NCBI GenBank assembly: GCA_004293045.1
Contig: RDXY01000016.1
Coordinates: forward strand, 1-41,861
Reading direction: 5' to 3'
DNA from: Flavobacteriia bacterium
GTDB lineage: Bacteria; Bacteroidota; Bacteroidia; Flavobacteriales; Flavobacteriaceae
Length of the DNA stretch: 41,861 bases
Every line of letters starts with the position of its first letter. Within the stretch, counting starts at the first letter, position 1. Of the stretch, positions 9,599 to 16,674 are shown in pieces. The notes under the pieces were generated by a model, which ran no database searches, had not been told where the DNA came from, and worked only from the letters and a program-made list of their open reading frames with translations. The translations under genes were made by a program, and so were the position numbers.

Positions 9599-10345
9599 TT
9601 GAATTCAAAAAAAATATATTTTGCTTCCGACCAACATTTTGGTGCGCCAACTTCAGAAATTAGTTTTCCTAGAGAACAAAAATTTGTGGCTTGGTTAGAC
9701 GAGGTAAAAAAAGACGCAAGCGCCATTTTTTTATTGGGCGATTTATTTGATTTTTGGTTCGAATACAAAACGGTTGTTCCAAAAGGTTTTATTAGGGTTT
9801 TAGGAAAGTTAGCTGAAATTAAAGATGCGGGTATCCCTATTTATTTCTTCGTTGGAAACCACGATTTATGGATGGGTGACTATTTTGAAAAAGAACTCAA
9901 TATTCCTGTTTATCACGACAGTAAAGAATTTACCTTTAACGGAAAAACATTTTTAATAGGGCATGGAGACGGAAAAGGTCCTGGCGATATGGGTTACAAA
10001 CGCATGAAAAAAGTGTTTACAAATCCATTTTCAAAATGGTTGTTTCGTTGGTTGCATCCTGATATTGGGGTAAAATTAGCACAATACTTATCGGTTAAAA
10101 ACAAGCTTATTTCTGGTGCAGAAGACGTGAAATTTTTAGGCGAAGACAACGAATGGTTGGTACACTATTGCAAACGTAAATTAGAAACCAAACAATATGA
10201 CTTTTTTGTTTTTGGACACCGCCATTTACCTATGGAAATTACTTTGAACGAACAGTCAAAATACATCAATTTAGGGGATTGGATTGGCTATTTTACCTAC
10301 GGCGTTTTTGATGGAGAAACATTTGAATTGAAAAAATACGAATAA
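9599..10345 (+). CDS. lpxH: UDP-2,3-diacylglucosamine diphosphatase
   Basis: A 248-residue calcineurin-like metallophosphatase that hydrolyses UDP-2,3-diacylglucosamine to lipid X and UMP in lipid A synthesis, at the cytoplasmic face of the inner membrane. The metal-binding motifs are in order: SDQHFGAP (D11, H13), LGDLFDFW (D48), GNHD (N87, H88), a GHGDGKGPGD block near residue 122 and GHRHLP near residue 205. Length fits the LpxH family. The start is TTG: the reading frame upstream closes at a TAA at 9584-9586 and no ATG or GTG lies between that stop and the conserved N-terminus. The gene is divergent from the adhesin operon and appears to be a single-gene unit. Confidence 0.93.
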   Translation: MNSKKIYFASDQHFGAPTSEISFPREQKFVAWLDEVKKDASAIFLLGDLFDFWFEYKTVVPKGFIRVLGKLAEIKDAGIPIYFFVGNHDLWMGDYFEKELNIPVYHDSKEFTFNGKTFLIGHGDGKGPGDMGYKRMKKVFTNPFSKWLFRWLHPDIGVKLAQYLSVKNKLISGAEDVKFLGEDNEWLVHYCKRKLETKQYDFFVFGHRHLPMEITLNEQSKYINLGDWIGYFTYGVFDGETFELKKYE

Positions 10346-10453
10346 CAAAATTCAATGTCAAAATTCAAGGTCAAATTCAATGTCAAATTCAATGTCAAAA
10401 TTCAAGGTCAAAATTCAAGGTCAAATTCAATGTCAAAATTCAATGTCAAATTC
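10346..10453. repeat. Tandem array of 12/13-bp units, CAAA(A)TTCAA(T/G)GT
   Basis: Starting at the base after the lpxH stop, eight consecutive units read CAAAATTCAATGT or close variants. The lengths are 13, 13, 12, 12, 13, 13, 12 and 13, and the variation is only A3/A4 and T/G. A partial ninth unit (CAAATTC) ends the array. It fills most of the spacer between the convergent lpxH and MFS genes. There is no unique spacer between units, so it is not CRISPR. Confidence 0.9.
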
Positions 10454-10490
10454 TATTAAGAAATTTACAATTGGACTTAATTAGTATTTC

Positions 10491-11735
10491 CTAATCTTTT
10501 TCTATTTCTAAATCTCTGAATTTTGGCGAAGTAATGGCGGTGGTTCCTACTACAAATAACGTCATGATGCCTCCAAAAACTACAGCATTTACTACTCCGA
10601 ATAATTTAGAAGTTAGTCCGCTTTCAAACGCACCTAATTCGTTGGAAGAACCCACGAAAATAGAATTTACAGATGAAACCCTACCGCGCATGTCATCGGG
10701 CGTGTAAATTTGAAGTATTGTAGAACGGATCACTACTGAAAAACCATCGGAAACCCCACTAAAAAATAAAGCAATTACTGAAATCCAAAAGTTTTGTGAT
10801 AAGCCGAAAACGATAATACATATTCCAAAACCGAAAACGGCTAGCAATAATTTTTTACCTGTATTTTTTTTGATAGAAAACAAAGTAGAAGCTAGCATGG
10901 TTAATAAACCGCCAATGGCTGGTGCCGCTCGTAAAATGCCGAATCCCTCTGAACCTACTTGTAAAATATCTTGTGCAAAGATGGGCAATAAAGCTAAAGC
11001 GCCGCCAAATAAAACCGCAAACATATCTAACGAAAGCGCGTTTAAAATAATTTTATTTTGAAAGACAAATCGGATCCCTGCTTTTAAGCTTTCTGAAATG
11101 GGTTCGCCAATTTTTTTATTTAATATAGGTTTTTTACTAATTTGTAGCAACATGAAAATTCCTAAAATAATAGAAATTGTCACGAAAATCATAGAATTAA
11201 ATATGCCGATTCCGCCAATAAAAAAGCCAGCTAAAGCAGGTCCAATTACGGCAGAAACTTGCCAAGACGAACTGCTCCAAGTAGCTGCATTGGTAAATTG
11301 CGATTTTGGCACAATTAGTCCTAACAAACTAAATACGGATGGAATGATAAACGACCGAATGATTCCACCTAAAAAAACCAGCGTATAAATAGCATATAAA
11401 AAAGGTTGTTTTCCAATTGTTGTAGCCGTTTCAGGATAAAACAAATAGCAAAATAATAGACTAATTGTCGCTGTTCCAGCAAAACATTTGAGCAGCATAC
11501 TTCTTTTTTCAGATTGGTCTACAATATGTCCTGCAAACAAAGCCATGGCTATTGCTGGAATCACTTCCATAAGCCCAATTAATCCTAATGACCACGGGTT
11601 TTTAGTAATTCGGTAGACTTCCCATTCAATCAAGACAAATTGCATGGACCAAGCCAATACAAAAGCTAATCGCATCAAAACAAACCAACGAAATTCTGGA
11701 ATTCGTAAAGCTGAAAATGGGTCTTTTTTTGTCAT
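10491..11735 (-). CDS. MFS transporter, EntS-like (MFS_3) exporter
   Basis: A 414-residue integral membrane protein with about twelve hydrophobic segments. The first half has the MFS loop 2-3 region as AGHIVDQSEKRSMLL, and the second half has the equivalent loop TPDDMRGRVSSVNSIF. Both are typical of the MFS_3 group that includes the enterobactin exporter EntS. Such proteins are proton-driven exporters of small molecules in the inner membrane. The substrate cannot be read from the sequence, and no siderophore genes are nearby. The gene is on the same strand as recJ, with a 164-bp repeat-rich gap between them, so it probably has its own transcription unit. Confidence 0.85.
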   Translation of the reverse strand: MTKKDPFSALRIPEFRWFVLMRLAFVLAWSMQFVLIEWEVYRITKNPWSLGLIGLMEVIPAIAMALFAGHIVDQSEKRSMLLKCFAGTATISLLFCYLFYPETATTIGKQPFLYAIYTLVFLGGIIRSFIIPSVFSLLGLIVPKSQFTNAATWSSSSWQVSAVIGPALAGFFIGGIGIFNSMIFVTISIILGIFMLLQISKKPILNKKIGEPISESLKAGIRFVFQNKIILNALSLDMFAVLFGGALALLPIFAQDILQVGSEGFGILRAAPAIGGLLTMLASTLFSIKKNTGKKLLLAVFGFGICIIVFGLSQNFWISVIALFFSGVSDGFSVVIRSTILQIYTPDDMRGRVSSVNSIFVGSSNELGAFESGLTSKLFGVVNAVVFGGIMTLFVVGTTAITSPKFRDLEIEKD

Positions 11736-11742
11736 TCTATGG

Positions 11743-11899
11743 GTACACAGATTACACGGATTATCTTAATTGGAAAATTTTTTTTCTTTTTCTTAACCGC
11801 AAAGTTTTTCGCAAAGCACACAATGAAATCATGAATTATAAATGATGCATGACTTTTCACTATTAACTTTGTTACTATGAAACTTGCTACTTTTTACTT
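11743..11899. repeat. Spacer with several degenerate quasi-tandem motifs
   Basis: The gap between recJ and the MFS gene contains ACAGATTACACGGATTATC (two GATTA words, 11746-11764), then AACCGCAAAG...CGCAAAGCAC (11795-11819). Next come overlapping ATGA/ATCATGA words (11823-11852), and last a run of ACTTTTCAC / TTAACTTTG / TACTTTTTACTTTT words (11852-11899). No gene is visible in it. Related words recur at 13677-13714 and 13798-13842. Confidence 0.55.
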
Positions 11900-13594
11900 T
11901 TAATTGATTCTTACATCACGCAATTGCAATTGCAAACTAACCGTTCCGTTCCATTCATTTTCTTCTAAAACATAAACAGCTTCAAAAGGATTTCTGTTTT
12001 TTACAACCTCTATTTTAGCTCCAAGTCCAAAACCAATCGCATTAAAATTTGGGGAATTATTTTGTTTTACAAAGGCTTTTAAATGTTCGGCATCGTTACC
12101 CAAAGTTTTGGCATAACCTGAATCGATTACGTTTTTCGACAAAAAAACAGGTGTCATATTTTCGGGACCAAAAGGTTCGAATTGCTTTAGAATGCGCATA
12201 AATTTTTCGTCTAAATCTGAAAAATTCATTTCTAAATCTACTGAAATTTCTGGAATCAATAAATCGGGATGAATGGTTTTTTTGACTTGATTTTCAAAAG
12301 CTGCTTTGAATTTTTCGTAATTATCTTCTTTCAATGTCATTCCGGCAGCATACCTATGTCCTCCAAATTGTTCCAAATGTTCGGCACACGCTTCTAACGC
12401 ATTATACACGTCAAAATCTTTTACGGAACGTGCCGAAGCGGCTAATTTATCGCCGCTTTTTGTAAAAACGATAGTTGGTCGATAATACTTTTCAACCAAA
12501 CGAGATGCGACAATTCCGATGACGCCTTTGTGCCAATTTTCTTGATACACCACCGTTGAAAATCGGTTTTCTTCCTTATTTTCTTCAATTTGAAGCAAGG
12601 CTTCTTTGGTAATTTGTTTGTCCAATTCTTTTCTGTCCGAATTGTGTTGCTCAATTTCGGATGCAAATTGTTCGGCTTGTTCTAAATTGTATTCGGTTAA
12701 AAGTGCCACGGCTTCGTTACCGTGTTTCACTCTTCCTGCGGCATTAATTCTTGGTGCTACAATAAAAACCACGTCGGATATCGTTAAAACTTTTTTCTTT
12801 ACATTTTGGATTAAGGCTTTTATTCCTGGTCGCGGATTGGAATTAATTACTTGTAATCCAAATTTGGCTAACACTCGGTTTTCACCCGTAATTGGAACAA
12901 TATCAGCAGCAATGGCTGTGGCAACCAAATCTAAATAAGGAAGTAAATCTTCCATGGTTTGGTTGCTGTTTTCGGCTAAGGCTTGAATTAATTTAAACCC
13001 TACGCCGCAACCACATAATTCGTCATAAGGATAGGAACAATCTTCACGTTTTGGATCTAAAACTGCAATGGCATCGGGCAATGAATCGCCAGGTCGGTGA
13101 TGGTCGCAAATGATGAAATCGATGTTTTTTGCTTTCGCATAATTCACATGGTCGATCGATTTAATCCCACAATCAAGTGCGATTATTAAGGAAACATTGT
13201 TGTCTTCGGCGTAATCAATTCCGAGATAGGAAATGCCGTAACCTTCGTTATATCTGTCTGGAATATACGTCGCCACATTGGGATAAAAACTTCGTAAATA
13301 ACTAGAAACTAAGGAAACAGCGGTGGTTCCATCGACATCATAATCGCCAAAAACTAAGATATTTTCGTTATTGGCAATGGCTTTTTCGATACGGGAAACC
13401 GCTTTGTCCATATCTTTCATTAGATACGGATTGTGTAAGTCTTCTAAAGTGGGACGAAAAAAGGTTTTGGCTTGTTCAAAAGATTCTATTCCTCTTTGAA
13501 CTAATAAAGTAGCGATAATTTCATCGACTTGAAGGGCATTTTGTAAGGCTTGTACTTTTTCTTTTTCTGGCTTTGATTTGATGGTCCAACGCAT
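11900..13594 (-). CDS. recJ: Single-stranded-DNA-specific 5'-3' exonuclease RecJ
   Basis: A 564-residue DHH-family nuclease, full length for the Bacteroidota form. Motif I is FGDYDVDGT (D84, D86, D88). The DHH motif is CDHHRPGD (D164-H165-H166). DHHA1 has the GGHRYAAGM motif, and a C-terminal RecJ OB domain follows. RecJ degrades single-stranded DNA 5' to 3' using manganese or magnesium in recombination, mismatch repair and base-excision repair. A strong promoter match lies 58-90 bp upstream. The gene is followed by a repeat-filled spacer and then the MFS gene on the same strand. All catalytic motifs are intact. Confidence 0.95.
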   Translation of the reverse strand: MRWTIKSKPEKEKVQALQNALQVDEIIATLLVQRGIESFEQAKTFFRPTLEDLHNPYLMKDMDKAVSRIEKAIANNENILVFGDYDVDGTTAVSLVSSYLRSFYPNVATYIPDRYNEGYGISYLGIDYAEDNNVSLIIALDCGIKSIDHVNYAKAKNIDFIICDHHRPGDSLPDAIAVLDPKREDCSYPYDELCGCGVGFKLIQALAENSNQTMEDLLPYLDLVATAIAADIVPITGENRVLAKFGLQVINSNPRPGIKALIQNVKKKVLTISDVVFIVAPRINAAGRVKHGNEAVALLTEYNLEQAEQFASEIEQHNSDRKELDKQITKEALLQIEENKEENRFSTVVYQENWHKGVIGIVASRLVEKYYRPTIVFTKSGDKLAASARSVKDFDVYNALEACAEHLEQFGGHRYAAGMTLKEDNYEKFKAAFENQVKKTIHPDLLIPEISVDLEMNFSDLDEKFMRILKQFEPFGPENMTPVFLSKNVIDSGYAKTLGNDAEHLKAFVKQNNSPNFNAIGFGLGAKIEVVKNRNPFEAVYVLEENEWNGTVSLQLQLRDVRIN

Positions 13595-13596
13595 AA

Positions 13597-13633
13597 TGAT
13601 TTTGGATTTACGATTTGTGAATTACGATTTTTG
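13597..13633. repeat. Quasi-tandem (GA)ATT(T)ACGATTT words upstream of recJ
   Basis: Immediately upstream of the recJ start codon the words ATGATTTTGG, ATTTACGATTT, GTGAATTACGATTTTTGG follow each other, a degenerate tandem of about 15 bp. It would lie within the recJ 5' leader, since the predicted promoter is further upstream. Confidence 0.5.
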
Positions 13634-13651
13634 GCTTATAGTATTGAATAA

Positions 13652-13684
13652 CAAAGATATAAATTTTTTTAATTTAAACGCAAA
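13652..13684 (-). promoter_or_regulatory. Predicted recJ promoter
   Basis: On the minus strand TTTG (13684-13681), a 21-nt spacer and TATCTTTG (13659-13652) match both halves of the Bacteroidota sigma-factor consensus exactly. The -33 TTTG is part of an ACGCAAAGG repeat word (13678-13686). Confidence 0.65.
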
Positions 13685-13714
13685 GGAAGCGAAGATTTGG
13701 CAAGGGACACAAAG
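13677..13714. repeat. AACGCAAAGG-type quasi-repeat
   Basis: The words ACGCAAAGGAAGCGAAGA and GGCAAGGGACACAAAGA stand in tandem and resemble AACCGCAAAG...CGCAAAGCAC at 11795-11819. The element carries the -33 box of the predicted recJ promoter on its minus strand. I see no coding sequence in it. Confidence 0.5.
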
Positions 13715-13797
13715 ATTTTAACTTATCCTTTATACTATTTTTATTATTTTAAAAACCATATAAGTAATTTAAGGCAGTATAAGCAACCGAATTATGT

Positions 13798-13842
13798 CGT
13801 TTCACTTTTCACTTTTTACTTTTCACTTTTTACTTTTTATTT
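13798..13842. repeat. CACTTTT(T)/TACTTTT tandem repeat
   Basis: About six 7-8-bp words alternate between CACTTTT(T) and TACTTTT(T). They run up to and slightly into the 3' end of the HopJ-family gene, whose stop codon lies at 13837. A more diverged relative occurs at 11852-11899. Confidence 0.65.
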
Positions 13843-14151
13843 GGCTTGTAACGCTTCGCCTTCAAAATGAATGCCATCCCAACCAAAAATCATAAAATTT
13901 CTAATATTTTGATGGTCAGCGGCCTCTGGTGTGTTTAAGACATCTTGATAAAAATCGCCGAATAATGCTAAGGTTTCTTCTTTGGTAAATTGCTGTAATT
14001 GAGCAAATGCAAAAATTTTACACGAACCATTATTTTCACAAGCATGGTTTATTTGATTTCCATTTTTGAAAGCTGTTGGTGTGAATGTAAAGTTCTCATC
14101 AATATAAGTGATGGTTTCTGGGAAAGATTTTTTGTTTAGTGGGTTTTTCAT
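13837..14151 (-). CDS. HopJ type III effector family protein (function unknown)
   Basis: A 104-residue soluble protein without signal peptide or membrane segment. The pattern FTFTPTAFKNGNQINHACENNGSCKIFAFA, then FGDFYQDVLNTPEA and IRNFMIFGWDGIHFEG, is that of the HopJ family. The family is named after a Pseudomonas effector, but it is widespread in free-living bacteria that lack type III secretion, and nothing here suggests an injected toxin. The gene is about 31 bp downstream of rsmI and probably cotranscribed with it. The family assignment comes from recalled motif similarity. The cellular role is unknown. Confidence 0.8.
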   Translation of the reverse strand: MKNPLNKKSFPETITYIDENFTFTPTAFKNGNQINHACENNGSCKIFAFAQLQQFTKEETLALFGDFYQDVLNTPEAADHQNIRNFMIFGWDGIHFEGEALQAK

Positions 14152-14182
14152 TTTTTTCTTACTGATTACTAAATACTGAACA

Positions 14183-14854
14183 CTATTTCTTCCCTCCTAC
14201 AACCACAACAATTTCACCTTTTGGCGCTTTAATTTCAAAGTGTTTTAGGACTTCTTCAGCGGTTCCTCGGATGGTTTCTTCGTGTAATTTTGAAATTTCT
14301 CTGGAAACAGAAACGGGTCTGTCTGCACCGAAATATTGAATAAATTCAGCTAACGTTTTTAGTAATTTATGTGGAGAAACGTATAAAATCATGGTGCGTG
14401 TTTCTTCGGCTAAAGCCAAATAACGGGTTTGTCTGCCTTTTTTATCAGGCAAGAAACCTTCGAAAACGAATTTATCATTCGGCAATCCACTATTCACCAA
14501 AGCGGGTACAAAAGCGGTGGCTCCTGGCAAACAATCTACTTCAATTCCGTTTTCTACACAAGCGCGAGTTAACAAAAATCCAGGGTCAGAAATAGCTGGC
14601 GTTCCAGCATCGGAAATTAATGCAATGGTTTCGCCACCTTTTATTCGAGCGATTACATTTTCTACGGTTTTATGTTCGTTGTGCATGTGATGACTGTGCA
14701 TGTGCGTAGTAATTTCGAAATGCTTTAGTAATTTTCCGCTAGTACGTGTGTCTTCGGCTAATATTAAATCGGCTTCTTTAAGCACGCGAATGGCACGAAA
14801 CGTCATGTCGTCTAAATTGCCAATTGGCGTAGGCACTATGTATAATTTACTCAT
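14183..14854 (-). CDS. rsmI: 16S rRNA (cytidine(1402)-2'-O)-methyltransferase
   Basis: A 223-residue tetrapyrrole-methylase-fold enzyme that methylates the ribose 2'-OH of C1402 in the ribosomal P site, using S-adenosylmethionine. Family motifs are seen: LYIVPTPIGNLDDMTFRAI at the N-terminus, LAEDTRTSGKLLKHF, ISDAGTPAISDPGF and LPGATAFVPALVNSGLP. It ends with the shorter C-terminus common in Bacteroidota (about 220 residues, against 280-290 in Enterobacteria). Its stop lies at the edge of a small quasi-repeat (TACTGATTACTAAATACTGA). It is cytosolic and probably in one unit with the HopJ-family gene. Confidence 0.94.
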   Translation of the reverse strand: MSKLYIVPTPIGNLDDMTFRAIRVLKEADLILAEDTRTSGKLLKHFEITTHMHSHHMHNEHKTVENVIARIKGGETIALISDAGTPAISDPGFLLTRACVENGIEVDCLPGATAFVPALVNSGLPNDKFVFEGFLPDKKGRQTRYLALAEETRTMILYVSPHKLLKTLAEFIQYFGADRPVSVSREISKLHEETIRGTAEEVLKHFEIKAPKGEIVVVVGGKK

Positions 14855-14869
14855 TTAAAACTATTAAAA

Positions 14870-14898
14870 AATACGAATTTCAAGAATTAGCACAAATT
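14870..14898. repeat. ATACGAATTTCA...AATTAGCACAAATT spacer repeat, copy 1
   Basis: A spacer element upstream of rsmI that starts ATACGAATTTCA and continues AGAATTAGCACAAATT. A second copy is found at 16636-16667 upstream of murF-alr; the two agree over the first 12 bases and in the AATTnGCAC core. Confidence 0.55.
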
Positions 14899-14913
14899 AT
14901 TTTCTGTGTTCAT

Positions 14914-15858
14914 TTATTTAAATTTATTTTCTACAATTTCTAAAAATCGCACTTCAAATTCTTCTTTATTTTCCCAATTATTATAATCCGGTTTTACAAA
15001 ATCTAACACAAAAGATTTCGCTTCATCCCAATTAGTAAAGGTGTTTAGTTGAGATAATACCCTGTTTAAATCGTCTCCGTTTCCGGCAAATAAGTTTTTC
15101 TCAAAAGCAATTTTATCATTCAATCCTAAAACTATCGCTTTTCCATTTACAACTAGAGTTTCTTCTATACTTTCAGACGCTATTTCAACTTCTGGTGTTG
15201 ATTCTGAAATCGGTTCAACTTCAGTACAAGCCTCTTCATTTTTCTCTTCAATAATTTCGGTTTCTGTTATGGGTTCAGAACTATCAGAAGTTGCCTCATT
15301 TGTAACTTCTTTTTTCTCAAAAAATGTATCTTGATAATCGTGAACTAAAATATCTTCCATAGAAATTTGCTTAGACACTTTTGTTCCTATAATTTCTGGA
15401 TTAGAGGTAATTTCTTTCTTTTCTATTGGTGTTTCAATTACTTCGTGAACTTGAGATTCTTCAACTGCTGCTTCATCAATACCTTCGGATTTTATTTCTT
15501 CATTTACCATTTCTTCCATGTCGCTTGAAGGAAAAAGTTCGTGAGAAATATCGTTTTTTTCAAAAAGTTCTTCTTCAATTTGTGCTATATGTTCTTTAGA
15601 AGCCATTTCAATATGAATTTCTTCTTCATCTTCTACCTCAATAGTTCCAACTACAATTTGCGCTACTTTTTCTTCAAATAATGCTTCTGAGAATTCTTCA
15701 TTTACCAAAGCGGTATTCGCTTCATAAAATTTTAAAAGTGTTAATTGCTCATACAATTTTTTCACTTCCTCAAGTAATTGAATGGTTTCTGTATGGTTTT
15801 TAAGCTTTAATAAACGGTGCGCTATGCTAATTAATTCGCCTTCAATTTTTTTCTTCAT
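14914..15858 (-). CDS. Hypothetical acidic protein, Glu-rich centre with conserved-looking ends
   Basis: A 314-residue protein that I do not recognise as a named family. Residues 1-60 look like two or three amphipathic helices (ISIAHRLLKLKNHTETIQLL, VKKLYEQLTLLKFYEA). The middle, about 60-235, is very rich in Glu, Ile, Ser and Thr and is probably disordered. The last 80 residues look folded (LGLNDKIAFEKNLFAGNGDD, LSQLNTFTNWDEAKSFVLDF). There is no signal peptide or membrane segment. The frame is open upstream to 15993. I chose the ATG at 15858 because a TACCTTTG -7 element sits at 15924-15917, inside the would-be extension, and because MKKKIEGELI is a more natural start. The gene is divergent from tdk. 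A scaffold or regulatory protein is possible; this is a guess from composition only. Confidence 0.75.
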   Translation of the reverse strand: MKKKIEGELISIAHRLLKLKNHTETIQLLEEVKKLYEQLTLLKFYEANTALVNEEFSEALFEEKVAQIVVGTIEVEDEEEIHIEMASKEHIAQIEEELFEKNDISHELFPSSDMEEMVNEEIKSEGIDEAAVEESQVHEVIETPIEKKEITSNPEIIGTKVSKQISMEDILVHDYQDTFFEKKEVTNEATSDSSEPITETEIIEEKNEEACTEVEPISESTPEVEIASESIEETLVVNGKAIVLGLNDKIAFEKNLFAGNGDDLNRVLSQLNTFTNWDEAKSFVLDFVKPDYNNWENKEEFEVRFLEIVENKFK

Positions 15859-15916
15859 AACTTTTTGTTTGTGTTGAACTTTTATAGCGTTGATTTTTAT
15901 ATTTTTGTTATTATTA

Positions 15917-15924
15917 CAAAGGTA
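15917..15924 (-). promoter_or_regulatory. Candidate -7 element for the acidic protein gene
   Basis: TACCTTTG on the minus strand fits TAnnTTTG exactly and lies 59 bp upstream of the chosen ATG. I see no clear TTG at the right distance upstream, so the promoter call is tentative. Confidence 0.35.
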
Positions 15925-16039
15925 AAAGAAATTATGTGTATAAATTCTTGTAGAAAGTATTTTTACAATTTTTTTTTCAACACAGATGTGCACATGTTTT
16001 TCAGACCTTTAACTTGGAGTTAATTAATTTAGATTAAAA

Positions 16040-16630
16040 ATGTTTTTAGAAAATACGGTAAATCAGGAAGAACAATTTGGTTGGATAGAAGTTATTTGTG
16101 GCTCTATGTTTTCAGGTAAAACAGAAGAATTAATTAGACGATTAAAACGCGCACAATTTGCCAAACAAAAAGTGGAGATTTTTAAACCAGCAATTGACAC
16201 AAGGTATGATGATGAAATGGTGGTGTCACACAATAAAAATGAAATTCGTTCTACTCCGGTTCCAGCTGCAGAAAATATTAGAATTTTAGCCCAAGGTTGC
16301 GATGTTGTAGGAATCGATGAAGCCCAGTTTTTTGATGATGAAATAATTACAATTTGCAATGATTTAGCCAACAGTGGCATCCGAGTAATTGTAGCTGGTT
16401 TGGATATGGATTTTAAAGGCAATCCTTTCGGACCGATGCCCGCACTTATGGCAACTGCCGAATACGTTACCAAAGTGCATGCCGTTTGCACCAGAACTGG
16501 AAATTTAGCCAATTATAGCTTTAGAAAATCGGAAGATAAAAAATTAGTAATGCTGGGCGAAACAGAAGAATATGAACCTTTGAGTAGAGCCGCTTATTAT
16601 AAAGCAATGCGTGAAGAAAAACAAAAGTAA
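16040..16630 (+). CDS. tdk: Thymidine kinase, type II
   Basis: A 196-residue enzyme that phosphorylates thymidine with ATP in pyrimidine salvage. The P-loop is GSMFSGKT (residues 21-28). The catalytic glutamate lies in VGIDEAQFF. The lasso region normally binds zinc through four cysteines, but here only one is left (AVCTRTG). The later CxxC pair is replaced by [10 protein letters not shown]. As far as I recall this zinc-poor form is common in Bacteroidota, so it does not mean loss of function. The gene is followed after 44 bp by murF-alr and may be read through with it. Confidence 0.95.
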   Translation: MFLENTVNQEEQFGWIEVICGSMFSGKTEELIRRLKRAQFAKQKVEIFKPAIDTRYDDEMVVSHNKNEIRSTPVPAAENIRILAQGCDVVGIDEAQFFDDEIITICNDLANSGIRVIVAGLDMDFKGNPFGPMPALMATAEYVTKVHAVCTRTGNLANYSFRKSEDKKLVMLGETEEYEPLSRAAYYKAMREEKQK

Positions 16631-16635
16631 ATTCA

Positions 16636-16667
16636 ATACGAATTTCAGCAATTTGCACTAACAAATT
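16636..16667. repeat. ATACGAATTTCA...AATTTGCACTAACAAATT spacer repeat, copy 2
   Basis: It fills most of the 44-bp gap between tdk and murF-alr and matches the element at 14870-14898 in the same orientation, with a 4-bp difference in length near the right end. Confidence 0.55.
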
Positions 16668-16674
16668 CATAAAA

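Noticed and set aside
10346..10453. Short direct repeats that might be taken for CRISPR
   Set aside because: Units are 12/13 bp and directly adjacent, without spacers; no cas genes are in the window.
11098..11388. 96-codon plus-strand frame inside the MFS gene
   Set aside because: It is a shadow of the transporter on the opposite strand, with no promoter and no known motif.
13837..14151. HopJ-family gene as evidence for type III secretion or pathogenicity
   Set aside because: The family is widespread in bacteria without type III secretion and no secretion genes are nearby.
15859..15993. N-terminal extension of the acidic protein (45 extra residues)
   Set aside because: The extension (MHICVEKKIVKILSTRIYTH...) is of AT-spacer character and contains a TAnnTTTG promoter element.
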